Source: Cohnella kolymensis
GTDB taxonomy: Bacteria; Bacillota; Bacilli; Paenibacillales; Paenibacillaceae
DNA length: 64,000 nt
Reading direction: 5' to 3'
Assembly (NCBI RefSeq): GCF_000829465.1
Contig: NZ_JXAL01000016.1
Coordinates: forward strand, 248,001 to 312,000
The stretch's first letter is position 1. Each line of letters opens with the position of its first letter. Positions 35,908 to 46,303 of the stretch are shown in pieces. The position numbers were made by a program, and so were the translations under genes. Below the pieces are notes generated by a model. The model saw only the letters and a program-made list of their open reading frames with translations. It did not search any database and was not told the DNA's origin.

Positions 35908-36921
35908 GTGAAAAAGGCAGGTCGGCATCATGTTCTGCTCGCTTTTGTACTGGGTTTGACGCTGGTGACGGCGGGATGCGGTGCATCCCCCGGCGGCGGT
36001 GATGTAAGCGCTTCCTCTAATTTCCCGAATAAAGACATTGAATTCGTGGTGGGCTACGCTCCCGGCGGCGGTTACAGCGACTGGGCTCAAGCGATAGCTC
36101 CATTCATCAAGAAGCATCTTCCGAAACAAGCGAACGTCGTGGTCAGGCATATGGAAGGCGCAGGCAGCGCAATAGCAGCGAATTACATGCAAAAAGCGAA
36201 ACCGGACGGCTACACCATCGGCATCTACAATCTCGGAGGACTCGCGGGTACGCAGCTGGCCCGTAAGGTCGAATTCGAACTTTCCAAAGTGACGTGGCTG
36301 GCCCGATTGTCTCAGGATCCCGCGATCGCGACGGTCAGCGCGAAGTCGCCGTACAAGTCCCTGCAAGATTTCGCTTCCAAGGACAATGTCAAAGTGTCCA
36401 CCAAAGGTTTGGCGGCCAACGCTACGTTGACAGGTGCTGCAACATTCGCAGAAATGGGCGTAAAATGGACGCCTCTGAACCATGACGGAACGAGTGAATC
36501 GATTTTGTCCGTCATTCGAGGCGATGCGGATATCACTTGGGGCTCCATAGACAGCCAGAAGCAATATATTGACAGCGGCGACTTGCGGATGCTGATGTAT
36601 TATGGTCCGGAACGGCACCCCGATTATCCCGACGTTCCGATTCCTTCCGAGTCCGGATTGCCTGCAGAAATGAATGAAGCGTTTAATACGCACCGCCTGA
36701 TCGGGGCGCCTCCGGGACTGCCGGATGATGTTCGCGCCATTTTGGAAGAAGCGATCAAGAAGGCGATTGATGACCCGGAATTTCATGAGGTGCTGAAAAA
36801 GATGGATTTCACGACAAGTTACCTCAATGGTGCAGACACCGCTAACATGGTCAATAATGCGCTGAAGGGTTACGAAACATACAAAGATGTTGTTACCGAG
36901 CTTCTGGGCAAAAAAGAATAA
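35908..36921 (+). CDS. tctC: Second tripartite tricarboxylate transporter binding lipoprotein
   Basis: This 337-residue TctC/Bug-type protein has a lipoprotein signal peptide (VLGLTLVTAGCGASP) and the motif VVGYAPGGGYSDWAQA, which differs from the first TctC (no GGWD). The GTG start follows AAAAGAGGG. Bug-type proteins bind carboxylates including aromatic acids such as terephthalate. Sitting between cupin and tctA genes, it probably captures the acid degraded by this cluster. A perfect CcpA cre consensus lies inside its early coding region (36003-36016). Confidence 0.9.
   Translation: MKKAGRHHVLLAFVLGLTLVTAGCGASPGGGDVSASSNFPNKDIEFVVGYAPGGGYSDWAQAIAPFIKKHLPKQANVVVRHMEGAGSAIAANYMQKAKPDGYTIGIYNLGGLAGTQLARKVEFELSKVTWLARLSQDPAIATVSAKSPYKSLQDFASKDNVKVSTKGLAANATLTGAATFAEMGVKWTPLNHDGTSESILSVIRGDADITWGSIDSQKQYIDSGDLRMLMYYGPERHPDYPDVPIPSESGLPAEMNEAFNTHRLIGAPPGLPDDVRAILEEAIKKAIDDPEFHEVLKKMDFTTSYLNGADTANMVNNALKGYETYKDVVTELLGKKE
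36003..36016 (+). promoter_or_regulatory. cre consensus inside the second tctC
   Basis: TGTAAGCGCTTCCT matches TGWAARCGYTWNCW at every position. It lies about 95 bases into the coding region, in the low-constraint linker after the lipoprotein signal, where CcpA could act as a roadblock. Confidence 0.5.
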
Positions 36922-36957
36922 TGCTGCGTACCGCTTACGGGCGGGGAGGACACATTT

Positions 36958-38443
36958 ATGGGCTTTTTAGGCCAAATCGACACTCTTTTACATTGGAACT
37001 ATGTAGTTATCATGATAGGCGCCGTTCTGTTCGGCTTAATTATCGGGATCTTGCCGGGTTTAGGCGGGAGCGTCACATTGGCGCTCCTCATCCCCGTTAC
37101 GTTCAGCATGAGCCCCGAGGCTGCAATCGTCCTGCTGATGTCGGCTTACAGCGCCGTTAACTATGGCGGATCGATCACATCGATACTGGTGAACACCCCC
37201 GGAGACGCCTCCAATGCGGCTACGACTTTCGACGGTTATCCGCTTGCCAAACAAGGAAAAGCGAAGATGGCGATTTCCGCCTCGATTTTCGCTTCGGTTC
37301 TAGGGGGCTTCTTGGGACTGTTCCTGTTGGACTTGCTCATACCGGTGGCCAGAAACTTAGTTCTCGCTTTCTCCTATCCGGAATTTTTTTATGCTGGGCT
37401 TATTCGGATTAACCGTCATTGCCGTCGTCACGCAAGGAAACACGTTCCGGGGATTGATTTCCGGGATGTTCGGTTTGATGCTCGCTTATATCGGAACCGA
37501 CCCTCTGCTCGGGCTCGATCGCTTCACGTTCGGCTCGGATTATCTGTGGGACGGGCTTGACTTGGTTCCTGTGATTATAGGGCTGTTCGCGATTACAGAG
37601 TCTTTCAGTCTGTTTACGCAGCAAGAAGCATATGGAAGTGATATCACAGTCGGACGCAAGGGTGCGATGGAAGGAATTGTCGCAGTATTCCGTAATTTCT
37701 GGCTGTTTTTGCGATCCTGTTTTATCGGCATTTTTATAGGTATCATTCCTGGTGTGGGCGGTGCTGTAGCCAGCTTCTTATCCTACGGGATGGCCGTGCA
37801 AACTTCGAAGAATCCGGAAAAATTCGGTAAAGGGGCGATCGAAGGCGTCATTGCCGTCGAATCGGCCAACGATGCGAAAGAAGGCGGCGCGCTGCTACCG
37901 ACTCTCGCTTTCGGTATACCCGGAAGCTCGGCTATGGCCGTACTCATCGGGGGGCTTCTGATGCATGGGCTGGCTCCTGGGCCGGAGATGCTCACTAAGG
38001 ACATTCAACTTACATATTTATTGATTGCCGCTGCGGTCATGGGCAAACTTTTCGCCGGGGTCATTTCTTTTATCATCGGTACCCGGATGGTGTTCATCAC
38101 TAAGGTCAAGGGGACGGTAATGGCGCCGGCAATTATCGCGATCGCATTAGTCGGCTGCTACGCGACATCCGGCAACATTGCGGACGTGATCGTCGCTCTC
38201 GTTTTCGGAATCATCGGCTTTTATTTGAAGAAATTCGGCTATTCACGAATTGCGGTTATTATCGCTATGGTGCTTGGGGGGCTTATTGAATCCTCCTATT
38301 ACCAAAGCATGACCACGTTCGGTTACAGCGGATTCGTCACCCGGCCGATCGCGCTTGTGCTGCTTGCTCTGACGCTGTTGTCCCTGATATGGCCGTATGC
38401 TCGAACGAAGTGGACGCAGCGCGGAAGGGGGATTCAAGCGTGA
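36958..38443 (+). pseudogene. tctA: Second TctA large membrane subunit, frameshifted
   Basis: This is a 494-residue TctA protein broken by one extra T in the seven-T run at about 37384-37390. YPEFFYAGLIRIN appears instead of the expected YPEFFMLGLFGLTVIAV, and the correct frame continues without other damage to 38443. Hallmarks are GIIGILPGLGGSVT-like TM1 loop, NYGGSITSILVNTPGDASN, FGKGAIEGVIAVESANDA and FGIPGSSAMAVLIGG. GGGGAGG precedes the ATG. The tctB start overlaps its stop by four bases. The same type of homopolymer insertion occurs in the first tctA, so a sequencing origin is plausible. Confidence 0.88.
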
Positions 38444-38928
38444 TCCGGATCAATGAAAAAAGCCTGTTTTCGGTTCTGTTGTTGGTGTTTACCGCTGTGC
38501 TCCTGTCGGATACGATCGGCATGCGCGATGACACCGTCCTTGTTCCGCGGCTCGTCGGCGTCATTCTCCTTGCTTTTGTAGCCGTTCAGGCGGCGCTTGA
38601 CCTGTTTCCGGCGATCAGTTCAAAGCTGTCCTCTCTCAGTAAGAGTTCTAGTGCGGACACCGCAATCGGCGGTGAAGGAGTCGTTGAAGAAGATACGGAA
38701 ACGAATGAAGAAAGAAAAAGCAGATTTCTGTATATCGGATGGATGGTTCTGTTTGTCGCGCTGATTTATTATGTCGGCATGATTTATGCGATTGTCCTAT
38801 GCATGTTCATCTATTTGAGGTGGATTTCAAAGCAAAGCTGGATGCTTTCGGTTTTTTATCCCTTGCTGACGGCGCTGGCGGTATATTTATCTTTTGTGCT
38901 CGGCTTAAAGATTAATTATTTCATGTAG
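38440..38928 (+). CDS. tctB: Second TctB-like small membrane subunit
   Basis: This 162-residue protein has four membrane segments split by a hydrophilic acidic loop (EGVVEEDTETNEERKS, about residues 75-92), typical of TctB. The GTG start overlaps the tctA stop (GTGA) and follows GGAAGGGGG. Gene order here is C-A-B, unlike C-B-A in the first system. Confidence 0.8.
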   Translation: MIRINEKSLFSVLLLVFTAVLLSDTIGMRDDTVLVPRLVGVILLAFVAVQAALDLFPAISSKLSSLSKSSSADTAIGGEGVVEEDTETNEERKSRFLYIGWMVLFVALIYYVGMIYAIVLCMFIYLRWISKQSWMLSVFYPLLTALAVYLSFVLGLKINYFM

Positions 38929-38952
38929 CGCAACGGATGGAGGCGACCGCCG

Positions 38953-39849
38953 GTGGACATTGATCTGCTGCAAACCTTTCAACGAGTCGCGAAGCTGCAG
39001 AGCATTTCCAAGGCGGCGGACGATTTGTATTTGTCCGTATCCACGGTGACCGGGCGGATCAAGGCGTTGGAGGAAGAGCTGAATATCGATTTGTTCCATC
39101 GTGCGGGACGAAGGTTCGAGCTGAATGAGGAAGGCAAGCGTTTTTTGTCTTACGTCGACAGGTTCATCTCCATACTGCAGGAAGGCAATCAGAAAGTGAA
39201 GCTTTCCAAGGAAGGGCGGACGGGAGAGCTCAGCATCGCGGTCACGACAATCGTGGCCAGCTACGTGCTGCCCAAGCTCATCCGCGAATTTCGCCGGCAG
39301 TATCCCCACATTCAATTGAGAATAGCGGCTTGTCCAAATTATCAGGTGATCGAAAAAGTGAACAACGGGCATGCGGAGCTCGGCATCACGTATTTGAACG
39401 CAGCGGAGAACGGGCTGAATCTGCATCAATGGTACCGGGATGACTGGGTTTTTGTCATCCCGGATCCTTTGTTTACCCATGGTAACGCAGTGAAGGCCGT
39501 AGATTTGCGTGATATTCCTTTGTTGGCTTATGGAAAGGGTCATCCGCAGTGGGACGCGTTCGCCGGTTGGTATAGGCAGCAAGGAATTGAACCGAAGGTA
39601 ATCATGGAAGTGGCTCATGTTGAAACGTTAAAGCAGTTGATGAAGGAGCTGAATGCAGCTTCATTTTTACCGCGTGTTTCTGTGATGGACGAAATCGCAG
39701 AGGGAACATTCGCTCTGTTACCGGCCGATCCTGCCCTTGATGCGAGTTCGGAGATCATGTTCGCGTCCCGGAACAATCAGCAGCTTTCGGTCACAGCGCA
39801 GACATTCGTCAACTTTGCCGAATCTTACACTGCGAATCTGCTTCCTTAG
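38953..39849 (+). CDS. LysR family regulator 1
   Basis: This 298-residue LysR-type regulator has an N-terminal winged HTH (SISKAADDLYLSVSTVTGRIKALEEELN) and an effector domain from about residue 90. The GTG start follows GGAGGCG. It is co-directional with the upstream transporter genes and lies 12 bases before a second LysR gene. It likely regulates the catabolic cluster in response to a pathway acid. Confidence 0.88.
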   Translation: MDIDLLQTFQRVAKLQSISKAADDLYLSVSTVTGRIKALEEELNIDLFHRAGRRFELNEEGKRFLSYVDRFISILQEGNQKVKLSKEGRTGELSIAVTTIVASYVLPKLIREFRRQYPHIQLRIAACPNYQVIEKVNNGHAELGITYLNAAENGLNLHQWYRDDWVFVIPDPLFTHGNAVKAVDLRDIPLLAYGKGHPQWDAFAGWYRQQGIEPKVIMEVAHVETLKQLMKELNAASFLPRVSVMDEIAEGTFALLPADPALDASSEIMFASRNNQQLSVTAQTFVNFAESYTANLLP

Positions 39850-39861
39850 GAGGTGGAACCA

Positions 39862-40779
39862 TTGGATATGCTTCAGCTGGAAACATTCGTGAATTTGGTC
39901 AAGCAAGGTAACTTTAGCCGGACGGCAAAAGATCTTGGCGTGTCGCAGCCGACGGTTACGATCCGGATCAAGGCGTTGGAGGACGATCTCGGACTGCCTC
40001 TCATTTTACGGATGGGCAATCAGGTCAAGCTGACACCGGCAGGGCAGACGCTCTATGAGCATATCGAACGCTCGTTGCGCGTTCTCAGAGAAGGGATGGA
40101 GCAATGCAGAGGACAGCATTCGGTCGAAACCGTCCGTTTATCCATCGCCGGTACTCCGAATCTGTGCGCTTATGTCGTTCCCAAGCTGCTCGGCACAATC
40201 TATCGCGAACACCCGGACTGGCAGCTGTCACTTTCAACCGCCCGTTCCTGGGAAGTTACCGAGCAGGTATTGGATGAAGTATGTCAAATCGGGTTCATCA
40301 ACGGCTTTTATAAACATCCGGAGGTAGCAACGTTCCCGCTGTTTAAGGATCCGTTCTACTTGATGGCCCAGCCAGGCCATCCATTGTGCCGCAGGGAAAC
40401 GATAACTTTGTACGATCTGAGGGAAGAATCTCTTTTTACGTATAAATTGGAGTCAAACATGTCTTATATGATAAAGAATTTGTTTCGGGATATTAATATG
40501 CGGACGGACTTGCTTATGGAGTTAAGCGATTCGTATACGATGAAACGGATGATTTTGGAAGGAAACGGCATTGGTTTCATGCCGTGGAGCGCTGCAGAGC
40601 AGGATGTCGCAAGCGGACGGCTGGAGATTTTACCTTTGGAGCTGCCCGTACCCTTGTCCCGTGAAGTCAATGTCATCACTCTGCAAAAAAATGTGTATAG
40701 GAAAGAAGTTGCGGAGTGTCTTGATTTTTTATTTCAGGCTCATGCCCCGGTCACTTCGGATTTTCTAATAGCGCGTTAA
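39862..40779 (+). CDS. LysR family regulator 2
   Basis: This 305-residue LysR-type regulator has HTH NFSRTAKDLGVSQPTVTIRIKAL and a C-terminal effector-binding domain. TTG 39862 is favoured by AGGAGGTG at 39849-39855; ATG 39868 is an alternative. It is in tandem with LysR 1 but clearly divergent from it in sequence, so the pair probably responds to different signals. Confidence 0.88.
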   Translation: MDMLQLETFVNLVKQGNFSRTAKDLGVSQPTVTIRIKALEDDLGLPLILRMGNQVKLTPAGQTLYEHIERSLRVLREGMEQCRGQHSVETVRLSIAGTPNLCAYVVPKLLGTIYREHPDWQLSLSTARSWEVTEQVLDEVCQIGFINGFYKHPEVATFPLFKDPFYLMAQPGHPLCRRETITLYDLREESLFTYKLESNMSYMIKNLFRDINMRTDLLMELSDSYTMKRMILEGNGIGFMPWSAAEQDVASGRLEILPLELPVPLSREVNVITLQKNVYRKEVAECLDFLFQAHAPVTSDFLIAR

Positions 40780-40883
40780 AAAAACCGCTATGGTAACGAT
40801 TTTCCCCAATGTTTATAGTGGCGTTAGGATGGAACATCTAGATCTGAAGAGCATGGGCTCTCCAGCTCAAAGGGGATGATGAA

Positions 40884-42620
40884 TTGCAGAAAACGTTAAG
40901 GTTAACGCCGACAACGTTAGAACCGAAACCGTTGATCGATCTCAAATGGTTCATCATAGGAGTGTCAATCTTCTTTGTGACCTATCTGGGAATCGTGCCG
41001 CTCATTTTTCTGATCTGGCAAAGCTTTTCGACACCACAGACGATGGTGCAAGGGGCGGAATTCACCGCACAAAACTATGTAAGGGCTTACAGTGACCCGC
41101 AGACCTTGGTATTGTTCCGCAATTCCTTCGTGTTTGCGGTGGGGACAAGCATGTTCTCGCTCGTGCTCGGCACACTTTTGGCATGGATGAACGAACGGAC
41201 GAACACGCCTTTCAAATCGTTGTTCTATGCGCTCTCGATTATTCCGCTGATCATACCCAGTATTTTATTCACGGTTTCGTGGATTTTCCTGGCAAGCCCT
41301 GAGATCGGAATTTTCAACTTGGCGCTTCAGTGGTTGTTCGGTACGGATCACGTATTTTTCAACATTTACTCTCTGGGCGGCATGATTTGGGTTGAAGGGC
41401 TTCATTACTCACCGATGGCTTTCTTGCTGATGACTGCGGCGTTCCGGTCCATGGACCCTTCGTTGGAAGAGTCGGCGATGATGAGCGGAGCAAGCATCCG
41501 GCACATCGTCTTTAAAATCACGATAAAGCTGGCTTGGCCGGCACTCTTTGCTGCAGTGCTCATTATGTTCGTACGTTCGATTGAATCTTTCGAGGTGCCC
41601 GCATTGCTCGGATTGCCTGCCGGCATTCATGTGTTCACCTCGGCGATCTACAGCGCCATTAAACGCTACCCGAGCGAAATCGGTCTGGCCGGCGCCTATG
41701 CAGTGACACTGCTCTTGATCACCAGTATAGGTGTATTTTTTCAATCCAAGCTGTCGAGCAGCGGCAGTAAATATTCGACGATGACGGGCAAAGGCTACCG
41801 GCCGCGCGCGATGGACCTGGGCAAGTGGCGTTACTTTACCGCAGCCGTGTTTATCGTGTACTTCGTGTTGATCGTAATATTGCCGTTCCTGGTGCTCGTC
41901 TGGTCGTCGCTGCAACGTTTTTACAGCGTTCCGTCATTGACGGCTCTTAAAAAAATATCGTTCGATAATTACAGCTATATTCTGGAGTACCCATCCTTCT
42001 TGCGCTCCGTTTCCAACAGCTTGTTGTTGTCGATCGGTAGCGCAACGACAATCATGCTGATTACGGCAGTTATCTGTTGGATCGTTGTCAAAACGCGTAT
42101 TCGCGGCAGATGGATGCTTGATAACATTGCGTCGCTCCCGATGGTTTTCCCCGGTATCGTACTTGGCGTTTCGATCATGATCCTGTATCTGCAATTCGAC
42201 ATCGGCGTTTACGGTACGATCTGGATTCTGTTTATCGCTTATCTGACGCGTTTCATGCCGTACGGCTTACGATACAACACGACATCGATGATGCAGATTC
42301 ACAAGGAGTTGGAAGAGTCGGCGGCCATGAGCGGGGCTACATGGGGAACGACGTTCCGGCGGATTATTCTCCCGCTGATGAAGTCGGGTTTTGTTGCCGG
42401 TTGGATTTATATCGTCATCGTATCTATCCGGGAGCTGTCCAGTTCGATCCTTCTATACAGCCCGGGATCGGAAGTTATATCCATTGTGATATGGGAGTTG
42501 TGGGAGAACGGTCAGTACACGAAACTAAGCGCTTTGGGCGTCATGTTCATCATTACGCTGTTCCTGTTGGTGATCGCCATGCAGTTGTTCACGAAACGAG
42601 TAGGAGTTAAAGAATCCTAA
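40884..42620 (+). CDS. Iron/thiamine-type ABC transporter permease (fused two-domain)
   Basis: This 578-residue membrane protein has two FbpB/ThiP-like permease halves of about six segments each. Each half carries the EAA coupling motif: EESAMMSGASIRHIVFKITIK (about residues 196-216, cited by position) and EESAAMSGATWGTTFRRI near residue 475. The TTG start follows AAAGGGG. With the ATPase and binding lipoprotein genes downstream it forms a complete importer. Family members carry iron, thiamine, phosphonates, polyamines or organic acids; the cluster context suggests an organic-acid or iron-complex substrate. Confidence 0.88.
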   Translation: MQKTLRLTPTTLEPKPLIDLKWFIIGVSIFFVTYLGIVPLIFLIWQSFSTPQTMVQGAEFTAQNYVRAYSDPQTLVLFRNSFVFAVGTSMFSLVLGTLLAWMNERTNTPFKSLFYALSIIPLIIPSILFTVSWIFLASPEIGIFNLALQWLFGTDHVFFNIYSLGGMIWVEGLHYSPMAFLLMTAAFRSMDPSLEESAMMSGASIRHIVFKITIKLAWPALFAAVLIMFVRSIESFEVPALLGLPAGIHVFTSAIYSAIKRYPSEIGLAGAYAVTLLLITSIGVFFQSKLSSSGSKYSTMTGKGYRPRAMDLGKWRYFTAAVFIVYFVLIVILPFLVLVWSSLQRFYSVPSLTALKKISFDNYSYILEYPSFLRSVSNSLLLSIGSATTIMLITAVICWIVVKTRIRGRWMLDNIASLPMVFPGIVLGVSIMILYLQFDIGVYGTIWILFIAYLTRFMPYGLRYNTTSMMQIHKELEESAAMSGATWGTTFRRIILPLMKSGFVAGWIYIVIVSIRELSSSILLYSPGSEVISIVIWELWENGQYTKLSALGVMFIITLFLLVIAMQLFTKRVGVKES

Positions 42621-42642
42621 TTGAGGCGGAGGTGTTTGCAGG

Positions 42643-43787
42643 GTGCTGAATGTGCGGGCTTTGTACAAAGAATATCCGAACGATCAAGGCGAATCGGTGA
42701 AAGCGGCTCAAGATATCACTTTCGAAATTCCGGAAGGCAAACTGTTCACGCTGCTCGGTCCAAGCGGCTGCGGCAAAACGACAACGCTCCGGTCGATTGC
42801 CGGATTGGAACGCCCTTCAGGCGGCGAGATCACAGTAGACGGAAAGGTTATGTATTCGTCGGAACAGAAAGTATTCGTGCAGCCGAATCGCAGGGACATC
42901 GGCATGGTATTTCAATCGTACGCCATCTGCCTCATATGAACGTATTCAAAAATACGGCGTTCCCGCTCGAGGTCGGCAAGAAGAAATATTCCAAGAAACA
43001 GATCGAAGAGAAAGTTCTCCGGGCGCTTCACGTCGTCGCGCTTGACGGTTACGAAACGAGAGAAGCGACCAAGCTGAGCGGCGGGCAGCAGCAGCGTCTT
43101 GCTCTGGCCAGGGCGCTGGTCATGGAACCCAAGCTGCTCCTCCTGGACGAGCCGTTAAGTAACCTGGATGCCAAGCTTCGTGAGCGGATGCGGTTTGAGC
43201 TCAAGAGACTGCAGCGAGAGCTGGGAATTACATCCGTGTACGTCACCCATGATCAAAGTGAAGCATTGGCTCTTTCGAATCAGATTGCCGTCATGAACGC
43301 AGGCCGAATTGTCCAGGTCGGTTCACCTCGAGATATCTACGAAAAACCGGCTGACCAGTTCGTTGCGGATTTCATCGGGTCGACCAACTTCTTGGAAGGA
43401 ACTGTCGAGAATGCAGCCGGGGACGGGTATTATCTTGTTCTAACCCCAATCGGGCGCATCAAAGCTTATTCAGCCCAAGCGCTCCATCCGGGAACCAAAG
43501 CCGTCATTTCGATCCGGCCGGAAAATATCCATATTTCACATGAACGCCCTGTCGATGGAAATGTTGCCGAAGCAGTGATTGATACGCGAATGTTCCTGGG
43601 TGAATATTCGGATACGCAGCTGAAAGTGGGAGAAACCCTGCTGCAGGCCCGGATCCATCCGTCTTTAAGATATCCGGTCGGCTCTCAAGTCTACTTGGCA
43701 ATGGATCCGGAGAAATGCATCGCATTAGCGGATGGGAAGCCGCCGGCCATTGAGCCCGTTGCGGCACCGCCCCAAGCCGTTTCTTGA
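42643..43787 (+). pseudogene. ABC transporter ATP-binding protein (FbpC/PotA type), frameshifted
   Basis: Residues 1-95 read normally (Walker A GPSGCGKTTTLRSIAG, Q-loop GMVFQSYAI) and then stop at 42939. One missing G near 42931 (ATCTGCCTCAT for ATCTGGCCTCAT) explains the break: restored, the sequence reads YAIWPHMNVFKNTAFPLEVG. It continues through LSGGQQQRLALARAL, LLLLDEPLSNLDA and a C-terminal TOBE domain to 43787, about 381 residues. The GTG start follows GGCGGAGG. It would energise the adjacent permease. No other damage is visible. Confidence 0.87.
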
Positions 43788-43874
43788 CGAAGGAGGTGTC
43801 AACGTCTGTTTTGCATCGCTGTTTCTGCACCTGATTTTGTATTTGCATTAATTAGAGGAAAGGGGATTCATAAG

Positions 43875-45025
43875 ATGCAAAAAGCAATGACAACCAGGCG
43901 TATCGTATCCTTGTGTATCGCTGTTATTCTGATGCTGTCCTTCGTGGCGGCTTGCGGAAAAGGCGAATCGACGAAACCGTCAGCGGCAGCAGCCCAATCT
44001 CCGGCAGCATCCGATAAGCCGAGTGAAAGCGGAACGCCGGCGGCGGGAGCATTCCCGGCCGACATCGCGGGATTAGCGGCTTATGAAGGCGCGGATCGCC
44101 AAGAGAAATTAATAGAAGCGGCGAAAAAAAGAAGGCAAGCTTAGCCTTTACACTTCGATGGCATTAGAAGATATGGAGAAAGTAGCGGCAAAGTTTGAAG
44201 ACTTGTACGGCATCAAGGTGGAGATTTGGCGCGCCGGATCGGAAAATGTGCTCCAACGAATCGTAACGGAGGCGCAGGCCGGACGTTTTTGACTTCGATG
44301 TGGTGGAAACGAATGGTCCGGAATTGGAGGCACTTCAGCGCGAGAAGCTGCTAACGCCGGTCAAGTCTCCGTATTTGGCCGACTTGATCCCTGAAGCGAT
44401 CACCCCGCACGGCGGTTGGACGGCCACGCGGCTCAACATCTTCGTACAGGCGTTTAACACCAAAAAATTCAAAAAAGAGGATTTGCCGACGACATGGGAA
44501 GGACTGCTGGATCCGAAGTTTAAAGGGGCTCTGGCGGTGGAAGCGGAAGACATCGATTGGTTTGCGGGTGTTATTAAAGAGCTTGGAGAAGAAAAGGGAA
44601 CCAAGTTGTTCCGTGATCTGGTGAGCACGAACGGTGTTTCTCTCCGTAAAGGTCATACGCTTCTCACTGAATTGGTCGCTTCAGGCGAAGTGCCCTTTGC
44701 GTTGACGGTGTACAACTACAAGGCAGAACAGTTCAAAAAAGACGGCGCTCCGCTCGATTGGTATGCGATTGAGCCTGCGATTGCCCGCGCTAACGGCGTC
44801 GGTGTATCCAAACAGCCGAAAAATCCCGCAGCTGCTGTGTTGTTCTATGATTTCATGATTCATGATGTTCAACCGTTCCTGGCAGAAATCGACTTCGTTC
44901 CGACAAGCACCAAGGTCGACACCCCGCTAAACGATATGAAGCTCCGTTTCGTCGACGCCGGGATTGTGTTGGATGAGTTCGACAAGTGGGAAGGCCTGTG
45001 GAATGAAATCATTGTGAAAAAGTAA
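43875..45025 (+). pseudogene. ABC transporter substrate-binding lipoprotein, doubly frameshifted
   Basis: A lipoprotein signal (VILMLSFVAACGKGE) and an Ala/Ser/Pro-rich linker lead into a type-II binding protein of the FbpA class. Two single-base insertions break it. An extra A in the seven-A run near 44124-44130 has correct reading AAKKEGKLSLYTSMALED; an extra T in the five-T run near 44285-44290 has correct reading GRFDFDVVETNG. With both corrected, the protein is about 382 residues to 45025. It binds the solute for the permease and ATPase encoded upstream; the substrate is unknown. Confidence 0.85.
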
Positions 45026-45109
45026 TAGCCGGTACAAATGCGGGACAAAGCTCCATCACGAAGTTTTGTCCCCATTAACCCGGACAATTCGTATAAAGGA
45101 GGGCTTGTA

Positions 45110-46228
45110 ATGGCTTTAGATGCAAAGGTTTCAGACGATTTAGCCAAAAAGTTCGCGACGGAAAAGGAATCCGCCTATTCACGATGGGTGAAAAATGAAG
45201 GGCTCGATATTATCAGCGCTCATTACATTCAGAACCTGCACACGGTGGAATTGAAGACCTGGGCCCGCCGAGGCGGATCCGGAGTTTACATTAATCACGA
45301 GGCTTCCCGCCACTCCAACGACTGCTATGTATGCGAGATACCGAACGGCGGTAAATTGGAGCCGCAGCGCCAGCTTTATGAGGAAATGGTCTATGTACTG
45401 GATGGCAAAGGTTCCACCACTGTATGGAACGATGAAGGAAAGCGGATTACGTTCGAATGGCAGGCCGGCGCCTTGTTCGCAATACCTCTTAACACCTGGC
45501 ACCAGCACTTCAACGGATCGGGTCAACAGCCTGCGAGATTTCTGGCGGTAACGAACTCTCCGATCGTCATTAACTTGTATGACGACGATAATTTTATTTT
45601 TAACACGGCTTACGACTTTAAGAACCGCTTCAACGGGGAGCCGGATTATTTCAACAACGAGGGTGTTCAAAAAGGACTGCTGCTTGAAACGAACTTCGTG
45701 GCGGACTCCATAAACATCCCTCTGATCACAGCCAAAGAGCGCGGTGCGGGCGGCGGCCATATCCGCTTTAATATGGCAAAAGGCTCAATGAACAGCCACA
45801 TTTCGCAATTCCCGGTCGCTACGTACAAAAAGTGCCACCGTCACGGACCCGGCGCCCACGTTATTATCTTGAGCGGCAGCGGATACAGCTTGATGGGGTT
45901 GGATCCTGACAACATGCATCGTTACGACTGGGAGGAAGGCAGCATGATCGTGCCGCCCAACCTCTGGTATCACCAGCATTTCAATACCGGCAACGCACCG
46001 GCCCGTTATTTGGCATTAAAATACGAAGGCACGTCCATCCGTAACGAACAAGGTGTTCCGAAGGCATGGATCAGTCAACGTGTCGGCGGCGACCAGATCG
46101 ATTACGCCGATGAACTCCCTTACATTCGCGACATGTTTAAAGAAGAGTTGGCCAAGATCGGCCTTGACCCGCAAATGGACAAAGCGTACGAGTCGGAATT
46201 GGCGGATTTACCGCCGAAGCCCTATTAA
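45110..46228 (+). CDS. Bicupin-domain protein
   Basis: This 372-residue protein has two cupin modules. Module 1 (about residues 70-165) has PLNTWHQHFNGS but lacks the His-X-His of motif 1 (LEPQRQLYEEMVYVLDGKG there), so it may be metal-free. Module 2 (about 245-330) has KKCHRHGPGAH and PPNLWYHQHFNTG, a plausible metal site. Size and fold resemble gentisate/hydroxynaphthoate dioxygenases, but the sequence does not clearly identify that enzyme. Both modules share HQHFN...PAR with the two monocupins. AAAGGAGGG precedes the ATG. Confidence 0.8.
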   Translation: MALDAKVSDDLAKKFATEKESAYSRWVKNEGLDIISAHYIQNLHTVELKTWARRGGSGVYINHEASRHSNDCYVCEIPNGGKLEPQRQLYEEMVYVLDGKGSTTVWNDEGKRITFEWQAGALFAIPLNTWHQHFNGSGQQPARFLAVTNSPIVINLYDDDNFIFNTAYDFKNRFNGEPDYFNNEGVQKGLLLETNFVADSINIPLITAKERGAGGGHIRFNMAKGSMNSHISQFPVATYKKCHRHGPGAHVIILSGSGYSLMGLDPDNMHRYDWEEGSMIVPPNLWYHQHFNTGNAPARYLALKYEGTSIRNEQGVPKAWISQRVGGDQIDYADELPYIRDMFKEELAKIGLDPQMDKAYESELADLPPKPY

Positions 46229-46240
46229 GCAAAATTACCA

Positions 46241-46279
46241 CAACGCCGAATGTCCGCCATACGCGGCTATTCGGCGTTG
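46241..46279 (+). repeat. Intercistronic hairpin upstream of the EutA-like gene
   Basis: CAACGCCGAAT pairs perfectly with ATTCGGCGTTG over a 17-base loop, followed by only TTT. It is probably an mRNA processing or stability element, or a weak attenuator. Confidence 0.6.
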
Positions 46280-46303
46280 TTTCAACATGAAGGAGTTGTA
46301 GAT

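Noticed and set aside
45110..46228. Firm assignment of the bicupin as gentisate 1,2-dioxygenase
   Set aside because: Length and fold fit, but module 1 lacks the His pair and no gentisate-dioxygenase-specific motif is recognisable.
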